The notes beneath the pieces are model-generated. The model worked only from the letters and a program-made list of their open reading frames with translations. It searched no databases and had not been told where the DNA came from. Below are positions 48,070 to 57,511 of a stretch of DNA of 64,000 nucleotides, piece by piece. The stretch covers positions 1,240,001 through 1,304,000 of the forward strand of contig NZ_CP045118.1 in assembly GCF_009189165.1 (NCBI RefSeq). The letters are read 5' to 3'. Every line of letters begins with the position of its first letter. Position 1 is the first letter of the stretch. The stretch is from Pseudomonas sp. SCB32 (GTDB taxonomy: Bacteria; Pseudomonadota; Gammaproteobacteria; Pseudomonadales; Pseudomonadaceae). A program made the position numbers and the translations under genes.

Positions 48070-49539
48070 TCAGACGAATTTCGAAGCGAGCCAGAACAGG
48101 CCGGCGGCCAGGCCCATCGACGCGGGCAGGGTCAGTACCCAGGCCATGATGATGTTGCGCACCGTGCTGCCTTGCAGGCCGCTGCGGTTAGCCACCATGG
48201 AGCCGGCCACGCCCGAGGACAGCACGTGGGTAGTGGACACCGGCAGGCTGTAGATGTTGGCCAGGCCGATGGCGGCGGTAGCGGTTAGCTGGGCGCTGAT
48301 GCCCTGGGCATAGGTCATGCCCTGCTTGCCGATCTTCTCGCCGACGGTGAGTACGACGCGCTTCCAGCCGACCATGGTGCCGATGCCCAGTGCCAGGGCG
48401 ACCGCGATGATCACCCAGAACGGTGCGTATTCGGTGGTGGTGGTCAGGTCCTTGCGCAGCTTCTCCAGGTCCGCTTTCTCGCGGGCCGGCAGCTCGGACA
48501 GCTTGCCAACTTTCTTCGCGGTGTCATCCAGGCACAGCAGATAGCGGCGCACTTGAACGCGGGCGTCGTTGTTCAGGTCGGCGTAGCTGGAGATGCCGCG
48601 CAGGTCGGCCAGCAGGCCGTTGAGGGTGGCCTCGGTCTGCTTCGCATCGCAGCGATAGCGGTCCGGCATGTCGGAGCCGTTGGCCTTGCCCAGGGCCAGC
48701 ATCTCGCCGAGGGTGTCGGAGTGGCGCTGGTAGAACTGCTGCAGGTGGGTGGCGGCGTCACGGGTACGCTCGATCTGGTAGGTGGTGCTGTTCAGGTCGA
48801 GGACGAACTGGGCCGGGACGATGCCGATCAGCACCAGCATGATCAGGCCGATGCCCTTCTGGCCGTCGTTGGAGCCGTGCACGAAGCTCACGGTCATGGC
48901 CGAGACGACCAGCACCAGGCGGTTCCAGAACGGCGGATGCTTCTTCTCGTCGACGTCGCGGCGGGTTTCCGGGGTCTTGTGCATCTTCGACAGCGGATAC
49001 ATCCACTTCAGGCCGATCAGCAGGGCGGCGGCGACCAGGAAACCGGCCAGCGGCGAGAAGATCAGCGACATGCCGATGTCGATCGCCTTGCCCCAGTTGA
49101 TCCCGTCGGCCAGCGGCACGCCGGTGAGCAGCGCGTTGGCCAGGCCCACGCCGAGGATCGAGCCGATCAGGGTGTGCGAGCTGGAGGCGGGGATGCCGAA
49201 GTACCAGGTGCCGAGGTTCCAGGTGATCGCGGCGGCGAGCAGCGAGAACACCATGATCAGGCCGTGGCTGGTGTTCACATTGATCAGCAGTTCCACCGGC
49301 AGCAGGTGGACGATCGCGTAGGCGACACCGACGCCACCGAGCAATACGCCGAGGAAGTTGAAGATGCCGGAGAGGATCACCGCGCGGTAGGGCGACATGG
49401 CCTTGGTGTAGATGACCGTGGCCACCGCGTTGGCGGTGTCGTGGAAGCCGTTGATGAACTCGAAGGCGAGTACGAACGCCAGTGCCAGAACCAGGCTGAC
49501 ACCTACCCAGAGATCGAGTCCGCTGAAGAGATCGAACAT
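48070..49539 (-). CDS. Pit-family inorganic phosphate transporter
   Basis: 489 residues with two PHO4 repeats: GFHDTANAVATVIYT near residue 30 and VSFVHGSNDGQKGIGL in the middle, plus SSSHTLIGSILG and STTHVLSSG. A long hydrophilic insert of about 130 residues separates the halves. Couples phosphate (often as metal-phosphate) uptake to protons. Start MFDLFSGLDLW at 49539; the longer frame to 49758 is not credible. Confidence 0.93.
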   Translation of the reverse strand: MFDLFSGLDLWVGVSLVLALAFVLAFEFINGFHDTANAVATVIYTKAMSPYRAVILSGIFNFLGVLLGGVGVAYAIVHLLPVELLINVNTSHGLIMVFSLLAAAITWNLGTWYFGIPASSSHTLIGSILGVGLANALLTGVPLADGINWGKAIDIGMSLIFSPLAGFLVAAALLIGLKWMYPLSKMHKTPETRRDVDEKKHPPFWNRLVLVVSAMTVSFVHGSNDGQKGIGLIMLVLIGIVPAQFVLDLNSTTYQIERTRDAATHLQQFYQRHSDTLGEMLALGKANGSDMPDRYRCDAKQTEATLNGLLADLRGISSYADLNNDARVQVRRYLLCLDDTAKKVGKLSELPAREKADLEKLRKDLTTTTEYAPFWVIIAVALALGIGTMVGWKRVVLTVGEKIGKQGMTYAQGISAQLTATAAIGLANIYSLPVSTTHVLSSGVAGSMVANRSGLQGSTVRNIIMAWVLTLPASMGLAAGLFWLASKFV

Positions 49540-49830
49540 GAAGTTTCTATGACCGGTCGGAGACGGGGCGGCGATTATGCCAGAAGCATTGAGTACCGTA
49601 TTCAGCCTGAAACGGTTTCTCGAATTCGCGCGACGCCACGTCACACGCTGCTTTCGGACAGGGTGGAAAAAACTTGCAATGCTTCCACGCCGGGCCGCCG
49701 GCCCGTCTGATGAATGTTTTGAGGTCAGTACCGGACTCCCCCACGGAGCCCATCCCACCCGAATTCTGAGGCTTTCCTACAGCAGGAAACCTGCCTGGTC
49801 GGCTCATCGGAGGATCGTTCGTACCCGGAC

Positions 49831-50052
49831 CTACGGTTTAAGGGAAGCGGCTTCCTGTTCCTTTTTCAGTCGTTGTTCTTCGATCTTTTCCAGTTCCCGG
49901 TCGAAGGCCTGGTCGAGCAGATTGCGGCGCTTGCGCCACGGCTTTCGTTCGGGGTCCGGCTGGGCGGCATAGCGAGTGACTTCGCCGCCGTAGACGTCCT
50001 TGTAGCGTTGCTCCTGGCGCTCCAATTCCGCGCGCAGTTCGTCTTTGGTCAC
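49831..50052 (-). CDS. Small charged hypothetical protein
   Basis: 73 residues, GTG start at 50052 with AGGA 6 bases upstream. Highly charged and helical, with KDVYGGEVTRYAAQPDP and a coiled-coil-like C-terminus (ELEKIEEQRLKKEQE). Similar short proteins occur at this place in other pseudomonads, as far as I recall. Function unknown. Confidence 0.7.
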   Translation of the reverse strand: MTKDELRAELERQEQRYKDVYGGEVTRYAAQPDPERKPWRKRRNLLDQAFDRELEKIEEQRLKKEQEAASLKP

Positions 50053-50250
50053 GATGTGTCCTGATGACAGAGAAAGTTCGTTGCCGGCGGACGTCCTGCC
50101 TGGACCCCGCACCGGGCAGTGTAGACGCGGGACGTTACATAGCCGGGACGACCGGAAACGGCGCGGATTATAACCTTTTGCGAGGGTGGCCCGCGCGAAC
50201 GCCGCCGACGGACGGTGTCAGGCCAGCAGCGGCGCGGGTTTCAGGAAGGC

Positions 50251-51327
<1,077 letters not shown>

Positions 51328-51562
51328 GGCAGGCTTCCTGGCGTACCGGATGAATGGGCAGCGCCATACTGCGTCATTTTTGTTATTTCAAAAAATTATT
51401 AATTAGAATTTATATATAACTTAAATTTCATTCTGGGAGGCGGCAGCCAGGGCATCGTTCACGCTGCTGCTATTGCGTTCTTCCCGCACCGCGCACATCG
51501 GGTCGCCAATAGCGGCGTGCAAGCTACGCTGAGGAAGGCAAACCATCCCAGGAGACCTCTCC

Positions 51563-51868
51563 ATGACCATCGTTCGCATTCCGCTGCTGGCACTGGCCCT
51601 TCTGTTCTCGGTGCAGGGCTTCGCGGCTACCGCCGCGCAGACCGCACAGCAGGAAAAGATGAAGACCTGTAACGCCGACGCTACCACCAAGGCCCTCAAG
51701 GGCGACGAGCGCAAGGCGTTCATGAGCAAGTGCCTTTCGGCCGGAGGCGATACCAAGGCGACGACGGCTCAGCAGGAAAAAATGAAGACCTGCAACGCCG
51801 ATGCGACCAAGAAGGCGCTCAAGGGTGACGAGCGCAAGTCGTTCATGAGTACCTGTCTGAAGAAATGA
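51563..51868 (+). CDS. psiF: PsiF-repeat periplasmic protein
   Basis: 101 residues: signal peptide (cleaved near AAT at 21-24), then two PsiF repeats, each with QEKMKTCNADAT and a second Cys (SKC, STC), forming two Cys pairs. The two repeats are highly similar at DNA level, an internal tandem duplication. PsiF is phosphate-starvation inducible in E. coli; function unknown. Upstream 51328-51562 is AT-rich and likely holds the promoter. Confidence 0.9.
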   Translation: MTIVRIPLLALALLFSVQGFAATAAQTAQQEKMKTCNADATTKALKGDERKAFMSKCLSAGGDTKATTAQQEKMKTCNADATKKALKGDERKSFMSTCLKK

Positions 51869-51900
51869 GGATGGCGCGCGGCAGTGCCGCGCAAGACTAC

Positions 51901-51925
51901 AAGGGCAGCCACGGCTGCCCTTTTC
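51901..51925 (+). terminator. Terminator after psiF
   Basis: AAGGGCAGCC / GGCTGCCCTT with minimal loop followed by TT. A second GC-rich hairpin (GCGCGGC-AGT-GCCGCGC) lies just before it. Confidence 0.8.
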
Positions 51926-51951
51926 ATTGCATCTGTTTCACCGGCCGGGCC

Positions 51952-52050
51952 TTACAAGCCCGAGAAAGCCAGCCACGCCGCGGCCATGGCGTAGAGGACG
52001 ATCACCGCATCCATGCGCAGCGCAGGCGGGAGTCGCCGCACGAGGTTCAT
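51952..52050 (-). CDS. 32-residue single-helix membrane peptide
   Basis: Short ORF starting with an ATGA overlap at the stop of the 44-residue ORF, so translation is coupled. Two Arg residues at 5-6 and Arg12 precede a hydrophobic helix (residues 14-31), predicting an inner-membrane single-span peptide. I know no family. AGGAA lies just before the ATG. Too short for the usual gene-finder threshold. Confidence 0.5.
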   Translation of the reverse strand: MNLVRRLPPALRMDAVIVLYAMAAAWLAFSGL

Positions 52051-52181
52051 TTCCTGGCCACCGCGGACCAGAAGCCCTGGGCATTGCGGAACGGCTGGCG
52101 AGCCATTTGTTCGGGGCGGGTGATGCCATCGGCCAGCAGGGCGTTGACGAGGGCGGAAAAGGACTTGGCGCTGTAGCTCAT
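52047..52181 (-). CDS. 44-residue hypothetical protein coupled to a membrane peptide
   Basis: ATG 52181 with AGGAG six bases upstream (52188-52192). Soluble-looking: MSYSAKSFSALVNALLADG, then ITRPEQMARQPFRN and an aromatic/basic end FWSAVARK. The strong ribosome site and overlap with the following 32-codon ORF support it as a real gene. Function unknown; it is downstream of the pseudouridine synthase in an opposite-facing gap with psiF. Confidence 0.6.
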   Translation of the reverse strand: MSYSAKSFSALVNALLADGITRPEQMARQPFRNAQGFWSAVARK

Positions 52182-52259
52182 GTTCGGCTCCTGATGCTTT
52201 CTCTCCGTTGGGTGGAGTTATGAAAACACCGGGGCCATCATCGACGGAAATGGATCGGC

Positions 52260-53189
52260 TTAAGGGTGACCATCGATGAAATTGATGGAAGGCCAGGACA
52301 GCTCGAGCTGGCTCCGGAAGTGGCGCGCCTCGCCGGTGAGCGGGTCGATGAAGTCCAGTTGGCGGGCCAGCAGCTTCAGCGGCTTCTCGTAGTCTTCCGG
52401 CGGCCGCTCCTCGCGGGGCAGCAGGGTCGGGTAGAGCGGATCGAAGCACAGCGCGGCGCCAAGGGCCGACATGTGCACGCGCAACTGGTGGCGCTTGCCG
52501 GTCACCGGATGCAGCCCGTAACGCCAGAGCTCGCCGCGCTGCTCCAGCACCTCGATGCGTGTTTCGCTGTTGGGCGCGCCGTCCACTTCCTGCATCAGGA
52601 TAAAGGGATCGCCGTCCACCATCCGCGACGTGCGCACATGGGGAAAGGTCAGCTGCGGCAGTGCCGGGGCGATGGCCTCGTACATCTTCTCGATGCGCCG
52701 ATCGCGGAACAGCGCCTGGTAGGCGGCACGGCTGTCCGGGTTGGCGGAGAACAGCACCAGCCCGGCGGTGAGCCGGTCGATGCGGTGCAGCGGCACCAGC
52801 AGCGGGTTGTCCAGGCGCCTGGCGAGGCGGGCGAGCAGGGTGTGCTCGACATACTGGCCGGACGGCGTCACCGGCAGGAAATGCGGCTTGTCCGCCACCA
52901 CCAGGTGTCCGTCGGCATACAGGACGCTTTCCTGGAACGGCACCGGCGTTTCCTGCGGCACCTCGCGGAAGTAATGGATGCGCAGCGCTTCGCGGTAGGG
53001 ATGCGCGGGGCCGATGGGCTGCCCGTCGCTGTCCAGCACCTTGCCGCGCGCCATGCGGTCCAGCCAGGTATCACGGCTGATCGCCGGAAAGTGCGCGCAC
53101 AGGCAGTCCAGCACAGTCGCCCAGGGGCCGGCGGGCAGGTGCAGGGTGCTGGCGCGTTGCTGGGCGGCGGAAAAGCGGGAGCTGGACAT
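52260..53189 (-). CDS. RluA-family pseudouridine synthase
   Basis: 309 residues. The catalytic motif HRIDRLTAGLVLF holds the nucleophilic Asp of the family, with the LHPVTGKRHQLRVHMSALG RNA-binding region. No S4 domain, so an RluA/RluC-branch enzyme acting on tRNA or rRNA; the exact target is unknown. Start MSSSRFSAAQQRAS at 53189 is preferred; the frame is open to 53312 but the extra leader looks unrelated. Confidence 0.88.
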   Translation of the reverse strand: MSSSRFSAAQQRASTLHLPAGPWATVLDCLCAHFPAISRDTWLDRMARGKVLDSDGQPIGPAHPYREALRIHYFREVPQETPVPFQESVLYADGHLVVADKPHFLPVTPSGQYVEHTLLARLARRLDNPLLVPLHRIDRLTAGLVLFSANPDSRAAYQALFRDRRIEKMYEAIAPALPQLTFPHVRTSRMVDGDPFILMQEVDGAPNSETRIEVLEQRGELWRYGLHPVTGKRHQLRVHMSALGAALCFDPLYPTLLPREERPPEDYEKPLKLLARQLDFIDPLTGEARHFRSQLELSWPSINFIDGHP

Positions 53190-53520
53190 CGGAAGCGGCG
53201 ACCGGAGTTCGACAGGCTGCGCATTAGGCCGTAGCCGCAGGGTGATCGTCAAAGCGGACGCGACCTCCGGTTTCAGAGCCTGTTCATGATCTCGCGAGCT
53301 AGAGCAGAACAAGGCGCAACGACCAACGGGAGTAACAGCCGAAGGCTGGCCCGCAGGGTGAGCGCCAGCGAATCAAACAGGCGAGGAAGCGGAGGGTAAA
53401 TAAGCAGTACTCGCCTCGCTCACCCCTCCGGGGCCGCACTGAAGTGCGTTAGCCGCAAGCGGCTTCCGAGCCTGTTTTTAACGCAGTTCTGCCGACGCGC
53501 AGCAGATCGTGGATAGGCTC
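53190..53520. other. Structured noncoding stretch between pseudouridine synthase and CDF genes
   Basis: About 330 bases with no supported ORF. From 53275 it begins GAGCCTGTTCATGATC and near 53468 repeats GAGCCTGTT followed by T5. In between lie several tight hairpins: CCCCTCCGGGG, GCACT-GA-AGTGC and AGCCGC-AA-GCGGCT, ending in the T run. It looks like a repeat or a folded RNA rather than spacer. Confidence 0.5.
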
Positions 53521-54483
53521 TCAGGACGGGACGGGATTGATCTCCACCGTGATGTGCGCCAGTTCCTCATGCACCTGCAGGCGCTGGCGCACCTGCTCGG
53601 GAGTCAGGTTGCCGGCACTGGCCAGGCTCAGGATGCAGGCGTAGCGCGACTTGCCTACGCGCCACAGGTGCAGGTCGGTAATGCGCGCCGGCTGCGGCAA
53701 TTCGGCGACCACCTCGCGGATTTCTTCAACCACCGGGTCGCTCATTTCCGCATCCAGCAGTACCCGGCTGCTCTGCTTGAGCAGGCCGATAGACCAGGCC
53801 GCCACCAGCACGGCGCCGACGATGCCCATCAACGGGTCGAGCCAGGCCGCTCCCCAGATCAGTCCGCCGATCAACGCGACGATGGCGGCCACCGAGGTGG
53901 CGGCGTCGGCGAGGACGTGCAGGTAGGCGGCGCGCAGGTTGAGGTCATGGTCGTGGTGGTGGTGATCGTGCCCGTGCCCGTGCCCGTGCCCGTGGCTGTG
54001 ATCATGATCGTGGTGATGATGGTGGCGCTCGCCGCGCAGCAGCCAGGCGCAGACCAGGTTCACCAGCAGGCCGAGCACGGCGATGGCGATGGCCTGCTCG
54101 TAGTGGATTGGCGTAGGGGAAAGCAGGCGCGCCACGGATTCGAACATCATCAGGGCGGCCACGCCGAGCAGCAGGATGGCACTGGTGTAGCTGGCCAGCA
54201 CCTCGATCTTGAAGGTGCCGAAGGCGAAGCGCGCATCACCCTTGAAGCGCCGCGCGGCCACGTAGGCGAAGAATGCCAGGCCCAGCGCCAGGGCGTGGGA
54301 GCTCATGTGCCAGCCATCGGCGAGCAGCGCCATGGAGTTGAAGATCCAGCCGCCGGCGATCTCCACTACCATCATCACGACGGTCAGCAGCGCGGCGCGC
54401 AGGGTGTTGCGCTCGGCCAGGGGATTGCCTTCATGGAACTGGTGATCGTGCTGGCCGTCTTGCGGCTGCGCGGTGTGCTGCAT
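53521..54483 (-). CDS. dmeF: Cation diffusion facilitator, DmeF-type (Ni/Co/Zn efflux)
   Basis: 320 residues, six membrane helices and a C-terminal cytoplasmic domain (VVEEIREVVAELPQPARITDLHLWRVG). Metal-site residues appear in DGWHMSSHALALG (TM2) and HVLADAATSVAA (TM5). The loop between TM4 and TM5 carries a long His/Asp/Gly stretch (HHHHHDHDHSHGHG onward). Divergent from an RcnR/DmeR-type regulator with a TACT-N7-AGTA operator between, which points to cobalt/nickel export. Confidence 0.9.
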   Translation of the reverse strand: MQHTAQPQDGQHDHQFHEGNPLAERNTLRAALLTVVMMVVEIAGGWIFNSMALLADGWHMSSHALALGLAFFAYVAARRFKGDARFAFGTFKIEVLASYTSAILLLGVAALMMFESVARLLSPTPIHYEQAIAIAVLGLLVNLVCAWLLRGERHHHHHDHDHSHGHGHGHGHDHHHHDHDLNLRAAYLHVLADAATSVAAIVALIGGLIWGAAWLDPLMGIVGAVLVAAWSIGLLKQSSRVLLDAEMSDPVVEEIREVVAELPQPARITDLHLWRVGKSRYACILSLASAGNLTPEQVRQRLQVHEELAHITVEINPVPS

Positions 54484-54510
54484 GATGATGGTCCGTAGTG
54501 AAAGTCTGGA

Positions 54511-54525
54511 TACTATACCCCAGTA
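54511..54525. promoter_or_regulatory. RcnR/DmeR-type operator
   Basis: TACT (54511-54514), ATACCCC, AGTA (54522-54525) equals the TACT-N7-AGTA pattern of RcnR-class Ni/Co repressors with a C-rich spacer. It lies in the 59-bp gap between the divergent starts and can control both genes. Confidence 0.75.
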
Positions 54526-54542
54526 TACTTTGGAGTTTTGCC

Positions 54543-54818
54543 GTGGGACATACCATCAAGGACCAGAAGAAGCTGCTGACCCGGGTGCGCCGCATCAAGG
54601 GGCAGAGCGAGGCGCTGGAACGGGCGCTGGAAACGGGCAGCGAATGTGCGGCGATCCTGCAACAGATTGCCGCCATCCGTGGCGCAGTGAACGGCCTGAT
54701 GGCCGAGGTGCTGGAAGGTCATCTGCGCGACCACCTGGGCACCGAGGAGCGCACGGCGGCCGAGCGCCAGGAGGACCTGGAGCAGGTGGTGGGCGTGCTG
54801 CGCTCCTACTTGAAATGA
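54543..54818 (+). CDS. dmeR: RcnR/DmeR-family Ni/Co-responsive repressor
   Basis: 91-residue all-helical CsoR/RcnR-type regulator. With GTG 54543 as start (GGAG at 54532-54535), the metal ligands fall at His3, Cys35, His60 and His64, exactly the RcnR HCHH set for Ni/Co. The longer frame to 54498 would lose this numbering. It should derepress the divergent exporter on metal binding. Confidence 0.92.
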   Translation: MGHTIKDQKKLLTRVRRIKGQSEALERALETGSECAAILQQIAAIRGAVNGLMAEVLEGHLRDHLGTEERTAAERQEDLEQVVGVLRSYLK

Positions 54819-54850
54819 CCGGGTTGGACTGACGGCGTTCCCCTGCCGGT

Positions 54851-55081
54851 TCAGCCGGACAGGCGTACCGCCAGTTCGTCGACTTCCTCGGCCCAGTCCG
54901 AGTCGTCCTCCAGGGCTTCGCGCAGGAATTCCGCCTGGGCGGGATTCCAGAACGGCGCGTCCGCCAGTGACTGACCGGCGGTCAGCCGATGGCTGCCGAG
55001 AAAGGCGTCAATGTCCTGACGGCCATTGGCCAGGCCGAGTTGCTTGAACAGTGCACCGAGCGTATGCGGGCTGGTATCCAT
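54851..55081 (-). CDS. DUF2789 family protein
   Basis: 76 residues, ATG 55081 with GGAGGT just upstream. MDTSPHTLGALFKQLGL, then HRLTAGQSLADAPFWNPAQAEFLREAL is characteristic of the DUF2789 family common in Pseudomonas. Function unknown. Divergent from the MFS gene. Confidence 0.85.
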   Translation of the reverse strand: MDTSPHTLGALFKQLGLANGRQDIDAFLGSHRLTAGQSLADAPFWNPAQAEFLREALEDDSDWAEEVDELAVRLSG

Positions 55082-55272
55082 GGGACCTCCGGTGAACCCG
55101 TTGAGTGGCGGGGGTGCGTCGCGCGGACGCGGGCAACTGCAACAACTATAGGTGCATCTGCCGGACGTCAGCGCTGGCATCGGGCGGCGTGCACGGAGAA
55201 TAGATAGCCAGCTTTCAATTTCCCCGGCGCCGCGCAATGATGGGCACAGCCCTCCCACCGCCAGGCCCGACC

Positions 55273-56475
55273 ATGAGTTCTCCCGAGCAGCCAGCTGCCG
55301 CCGTCACCCGGCAGATACTCGCGACTGTTTCCTTCACCTTGATCCTCTACCTCAGTATCGGTCTGCTGCTGCCGGTACTGCCCGGCTTCGTCCATGAAGA
55401 CCTGGGCTATGACACGGTGACCGCCGGTGTGGTGATCAGCCTGCAGTACCTCGCCACCTTGTTCTCGCGCCCCCTGGCCGGCTACCTGACCGACACCCAC
55501 GGCGCCAAGCGCGCGGTGCTCTATGGGCTGTGCGTACTCGGTATCGGCGGGCTGCTGGTGCTGCTCTCCACCAGCCTGGAGAGCCTGCGATGGCTGAGCC
55601 TGATCCTGTTGCTCGGCAGTCGCATGCTGTTCGGCCTGGCGCAAGGGTTGCTCGGGATCGGCACCGCCAGCTGGGGCATTGCCCTGGTTGGCACGCAGAA
55701 CACCGCCAAGGTGATTTCCTGGAACGGTATCGTCAGCTATGGCGGCATCGCCATTGGCGCGCCGCTGGGTGTGACGATGTCCGGCGCGCTCGGGTTGTGG
55801 GTCCTGGGTACCAGCATCCTGCTGCTCACCGCCCTGGGCCTGCTCGCCGCGCGTGGCCGGCAGCCCGTGCCGATCATCGCCGGCACGCGCATGGCCTTCC
55901 ATGCCGTGCTCGGTCGCGTGCTGCCGTACGGCCTGTGCGTGATGCTCGGCTCCATCGGCTTCGGCACCCTGGCCACCTTCATCACCCTGTATTACGGCAG
56001 CCAGGGCTGGGCCAATCCGGCCTGGTGCCTGACGGCGTTCGGCGTCTGCTTCATCGGCGCGCGGCTGTTGTTCTCGGGCATGGTCAACCGTCTGGGCGGC
56101 TTCGTGGTCGCGGTGGCCTGCCTGGCGGTGGAAACCTGCGGCCTGCTGCTGCTCTGGCAGGCGCCCGGTCCGGGCTTCGCCCTGCTCGGCGCGGCGCTCA
56201 CCGGCGGTGGTCTGTCGCTGGTCTATCCGTCACTGGGCGTGGAGGCCGTACTGCGCATTCCGGCCAGCAGCCGCAGCGCGGGGCTTGGGGCCTATGCGCT
56301 GTTCTTCGACGTGGCGCTGGGCGTGGCCGGCCCGCTGATGGGGCTGATCGCCGTCCACCATGGCTACGCTTCGACCTTCCTCGCCGCCGCCGGTCTTGCG
56401 GCCTGCGGCTTCGTCATCTGTCTCGGCCTGCTGCGCTGGACACGGCAGCGCCATCAGGAGCTGCCGCAGGGCTGA
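55273..56475 (+). CDS. MFS transporter (YhhS-like)
   Basis: 400 residues, about 12 membrane helices. Conserved loop SRPLAGYLTDTHGAKR after TM2 marks the major facilitator superfamily; overall pattern resembles the YhhS/arabinose-exporter subgroup. Substrate unknown. ATG 55273 and ATG 55237 are both possible starts and neither has a good ribosome site; the shorter fits the family better. Confidence 0.87.
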   Translation: MSSPEQPAAAVTRQILATVSFTLILYLSIGLLLPVLPGFVHEDLGYDTVTAGVVISLQYLATLFSRPLAGYLTDTHGAKRAVLYGLCVLGIGGLLVLLSTSLESLRWLSLILLLGSRMLFGLAQGLLGIGTASWGIALVGTQNTAKVISWNGIVSYGGIAIGAPLGVTMSGALGLWVLGTSILLLTALGLLAARGRQPVPIIAGTRMAFHAVLGRVLPYGLCVMLGSIGFGTLATFITLYYGSQGWANPAWCLTAFGVCFIGARLLFSGMVNRLGGFVVAVACLAVETCGLLLLWQAPGPGFALLGAALTGGGLSLVYPSLGVEAVLRIPASSRSAGLGAYALFFDVALGVAGPLMGLIAVHHGYASTFLAAAGLAACGFVICLGLLRWTRQRHQELPQG

Positions 56476-56488
56476 TCCCGCGCTGCAA

Positions 56489-57511
56489 TCAGGCCGGGCT
56501 CCTGGGCGGCGGCAGAAGCCCGTGGTTGAGCAGATGGGCGCCCAGCCAGAGCAGGGTCACCAGGCAGATGGCGAGCGAGACCCACATCAGCATGCGCATG
56601 GCCAGGTTCGATTCCGTGCCGCTCGGCGCCGTCTGTACGGCGGGTTGATGCGCTGGTTCGGTCCTGGACGGAGACGGCGCCGGGACGGGCGGAGACGGTT
56701 CCTCCCGTGGCAGGCGGGTGTTGTCCGGAATGGGAATCAGGGGGCTCTCGCCTGCGCCCAGCAGTCTCTCGCCAAGGTAGCCCAGGCGCTGGCTCAGCCA
56801 GGTGGGCGTGTTGCCCTGCTGCGGCGTCAGCCGCCCGGCACGCTCGCCGATGATGCGACTCTCCAGCAGCACGAAGACCACGCAGCACAGTGGCACGACG
56901 ACCTGCAGCGCCGGTGCCTGATGATCGATCCAGTCCGCCAGCAGGGGATCGCCGCAGGCGAGCCGGCCGGCGATCCAGGCCAGGACGACGCTGCCCAGCG
57001 GCAGCAGCCAGGGGGCTCTTTCCAGCACGCGCATGAGATACAGGCTGCCGTACATCAGCATCGGAATGCTCAGCAGCAAGCCCAGCAGCAGTGGTGGCAG
57101 GCTGCCCTGGGCCGCTCCCGCCAGGCCCATGACGTTATCCAGGCTCATCGCGGCATCGGCGCTCACCACGGTGATCACCGCCGAGGCCAGCCGGGTGCTG
57201 GACGTCTGCCCGGCGGGCGCCGCGCCCGGCTCATCGTCCAGCAGCAGGCGAATGGCGATCACCAGCAGCAGGCCGGCACCGACCAGCTTCAGTAGCGGAA
57301 CGTAGAGCAGCACACTGACCAGCAGCGTCAGCACCACGCGCAGGCCGATCGCCAGGCCGGTCGCCAGCAGCACGGCGCGTCGACGCAGGGCCTCGGGCAG
57401 GCCATTGCACACCAGGGCGATGACCAGAACGTTATCGCCGCTGAGCAGCAGGTCGAGCAGCACGACCTGCAGCAGCGTGCTCAGCGACTGGTTGAAACTG
57501 TCCGCTTCCAT
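56489..57511 (-). CDS. TerC-family integral membrane protein with C-terminal extension
   Basis: 340 residues. The two TerC signatures are clear: LSGDNVLVIALVCNGL at about 24-39 and DAAMSLDNVMGLAG in the second half, with seven or so helices. Beyond the TerC core, a Pro/Ser-rich linker (about 270-308) and an extra membrane helix (MRMLMWVSLAICLVTLLWLG) follow, making it longer than usual. TerC proteins handle Mn/Ca and can metalate exported proteins. Last gene of the hflK-hflC-Nramp-TerC operon; its ATG overlaps the Nramp stop by one base. Confidence 0.88.
   Translation of the reverse strand: MEADSFNQSLSTLLQVVLLDLLLSGDNVLVIALVCNGLPEALRRRAVLLATGLAIGLRVVLTLLVSVLLYVPLLKLVGAGLLLVIAIRLLLDDEPGAAPAGQTSSTRLASAVITVVSADAAMSLDNVMGLAGAAQGSLPPLLLGLLLSIPMLMYGSLYLMRVLERAPWLLPLGSVVLAWIAGRLACGDPLLADWIDHQAPALQVVVPLCCVVFVLLESRIIGERAGRLTPQQGNTPTWLSQRLGYLGERLLGAGESPLIPIPDNTRLPREEPSPPVPAPSPSRTEPAHQPAVQTAPSGTESNLAMRMLMWVSLAICLVTLLWLGAHLLNHGLLPPPRSPA

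Noticed and set aside
49577..49972. 131-codon plus-strand frame upstream of the phosphate transporter
   Set aside because: Arg/Ser-rich shadow overlapping the small charged protein gene, with no ribosome site.
52220..52279. 19-codon plus-strand ORF between the tiny ORF pair and the pseudouridine synthase
   Set aside because: A purine-rich motif lies too close to the ATG, the ORF overlaps the 3' end of the opposite gene, and it has no recognisable content.
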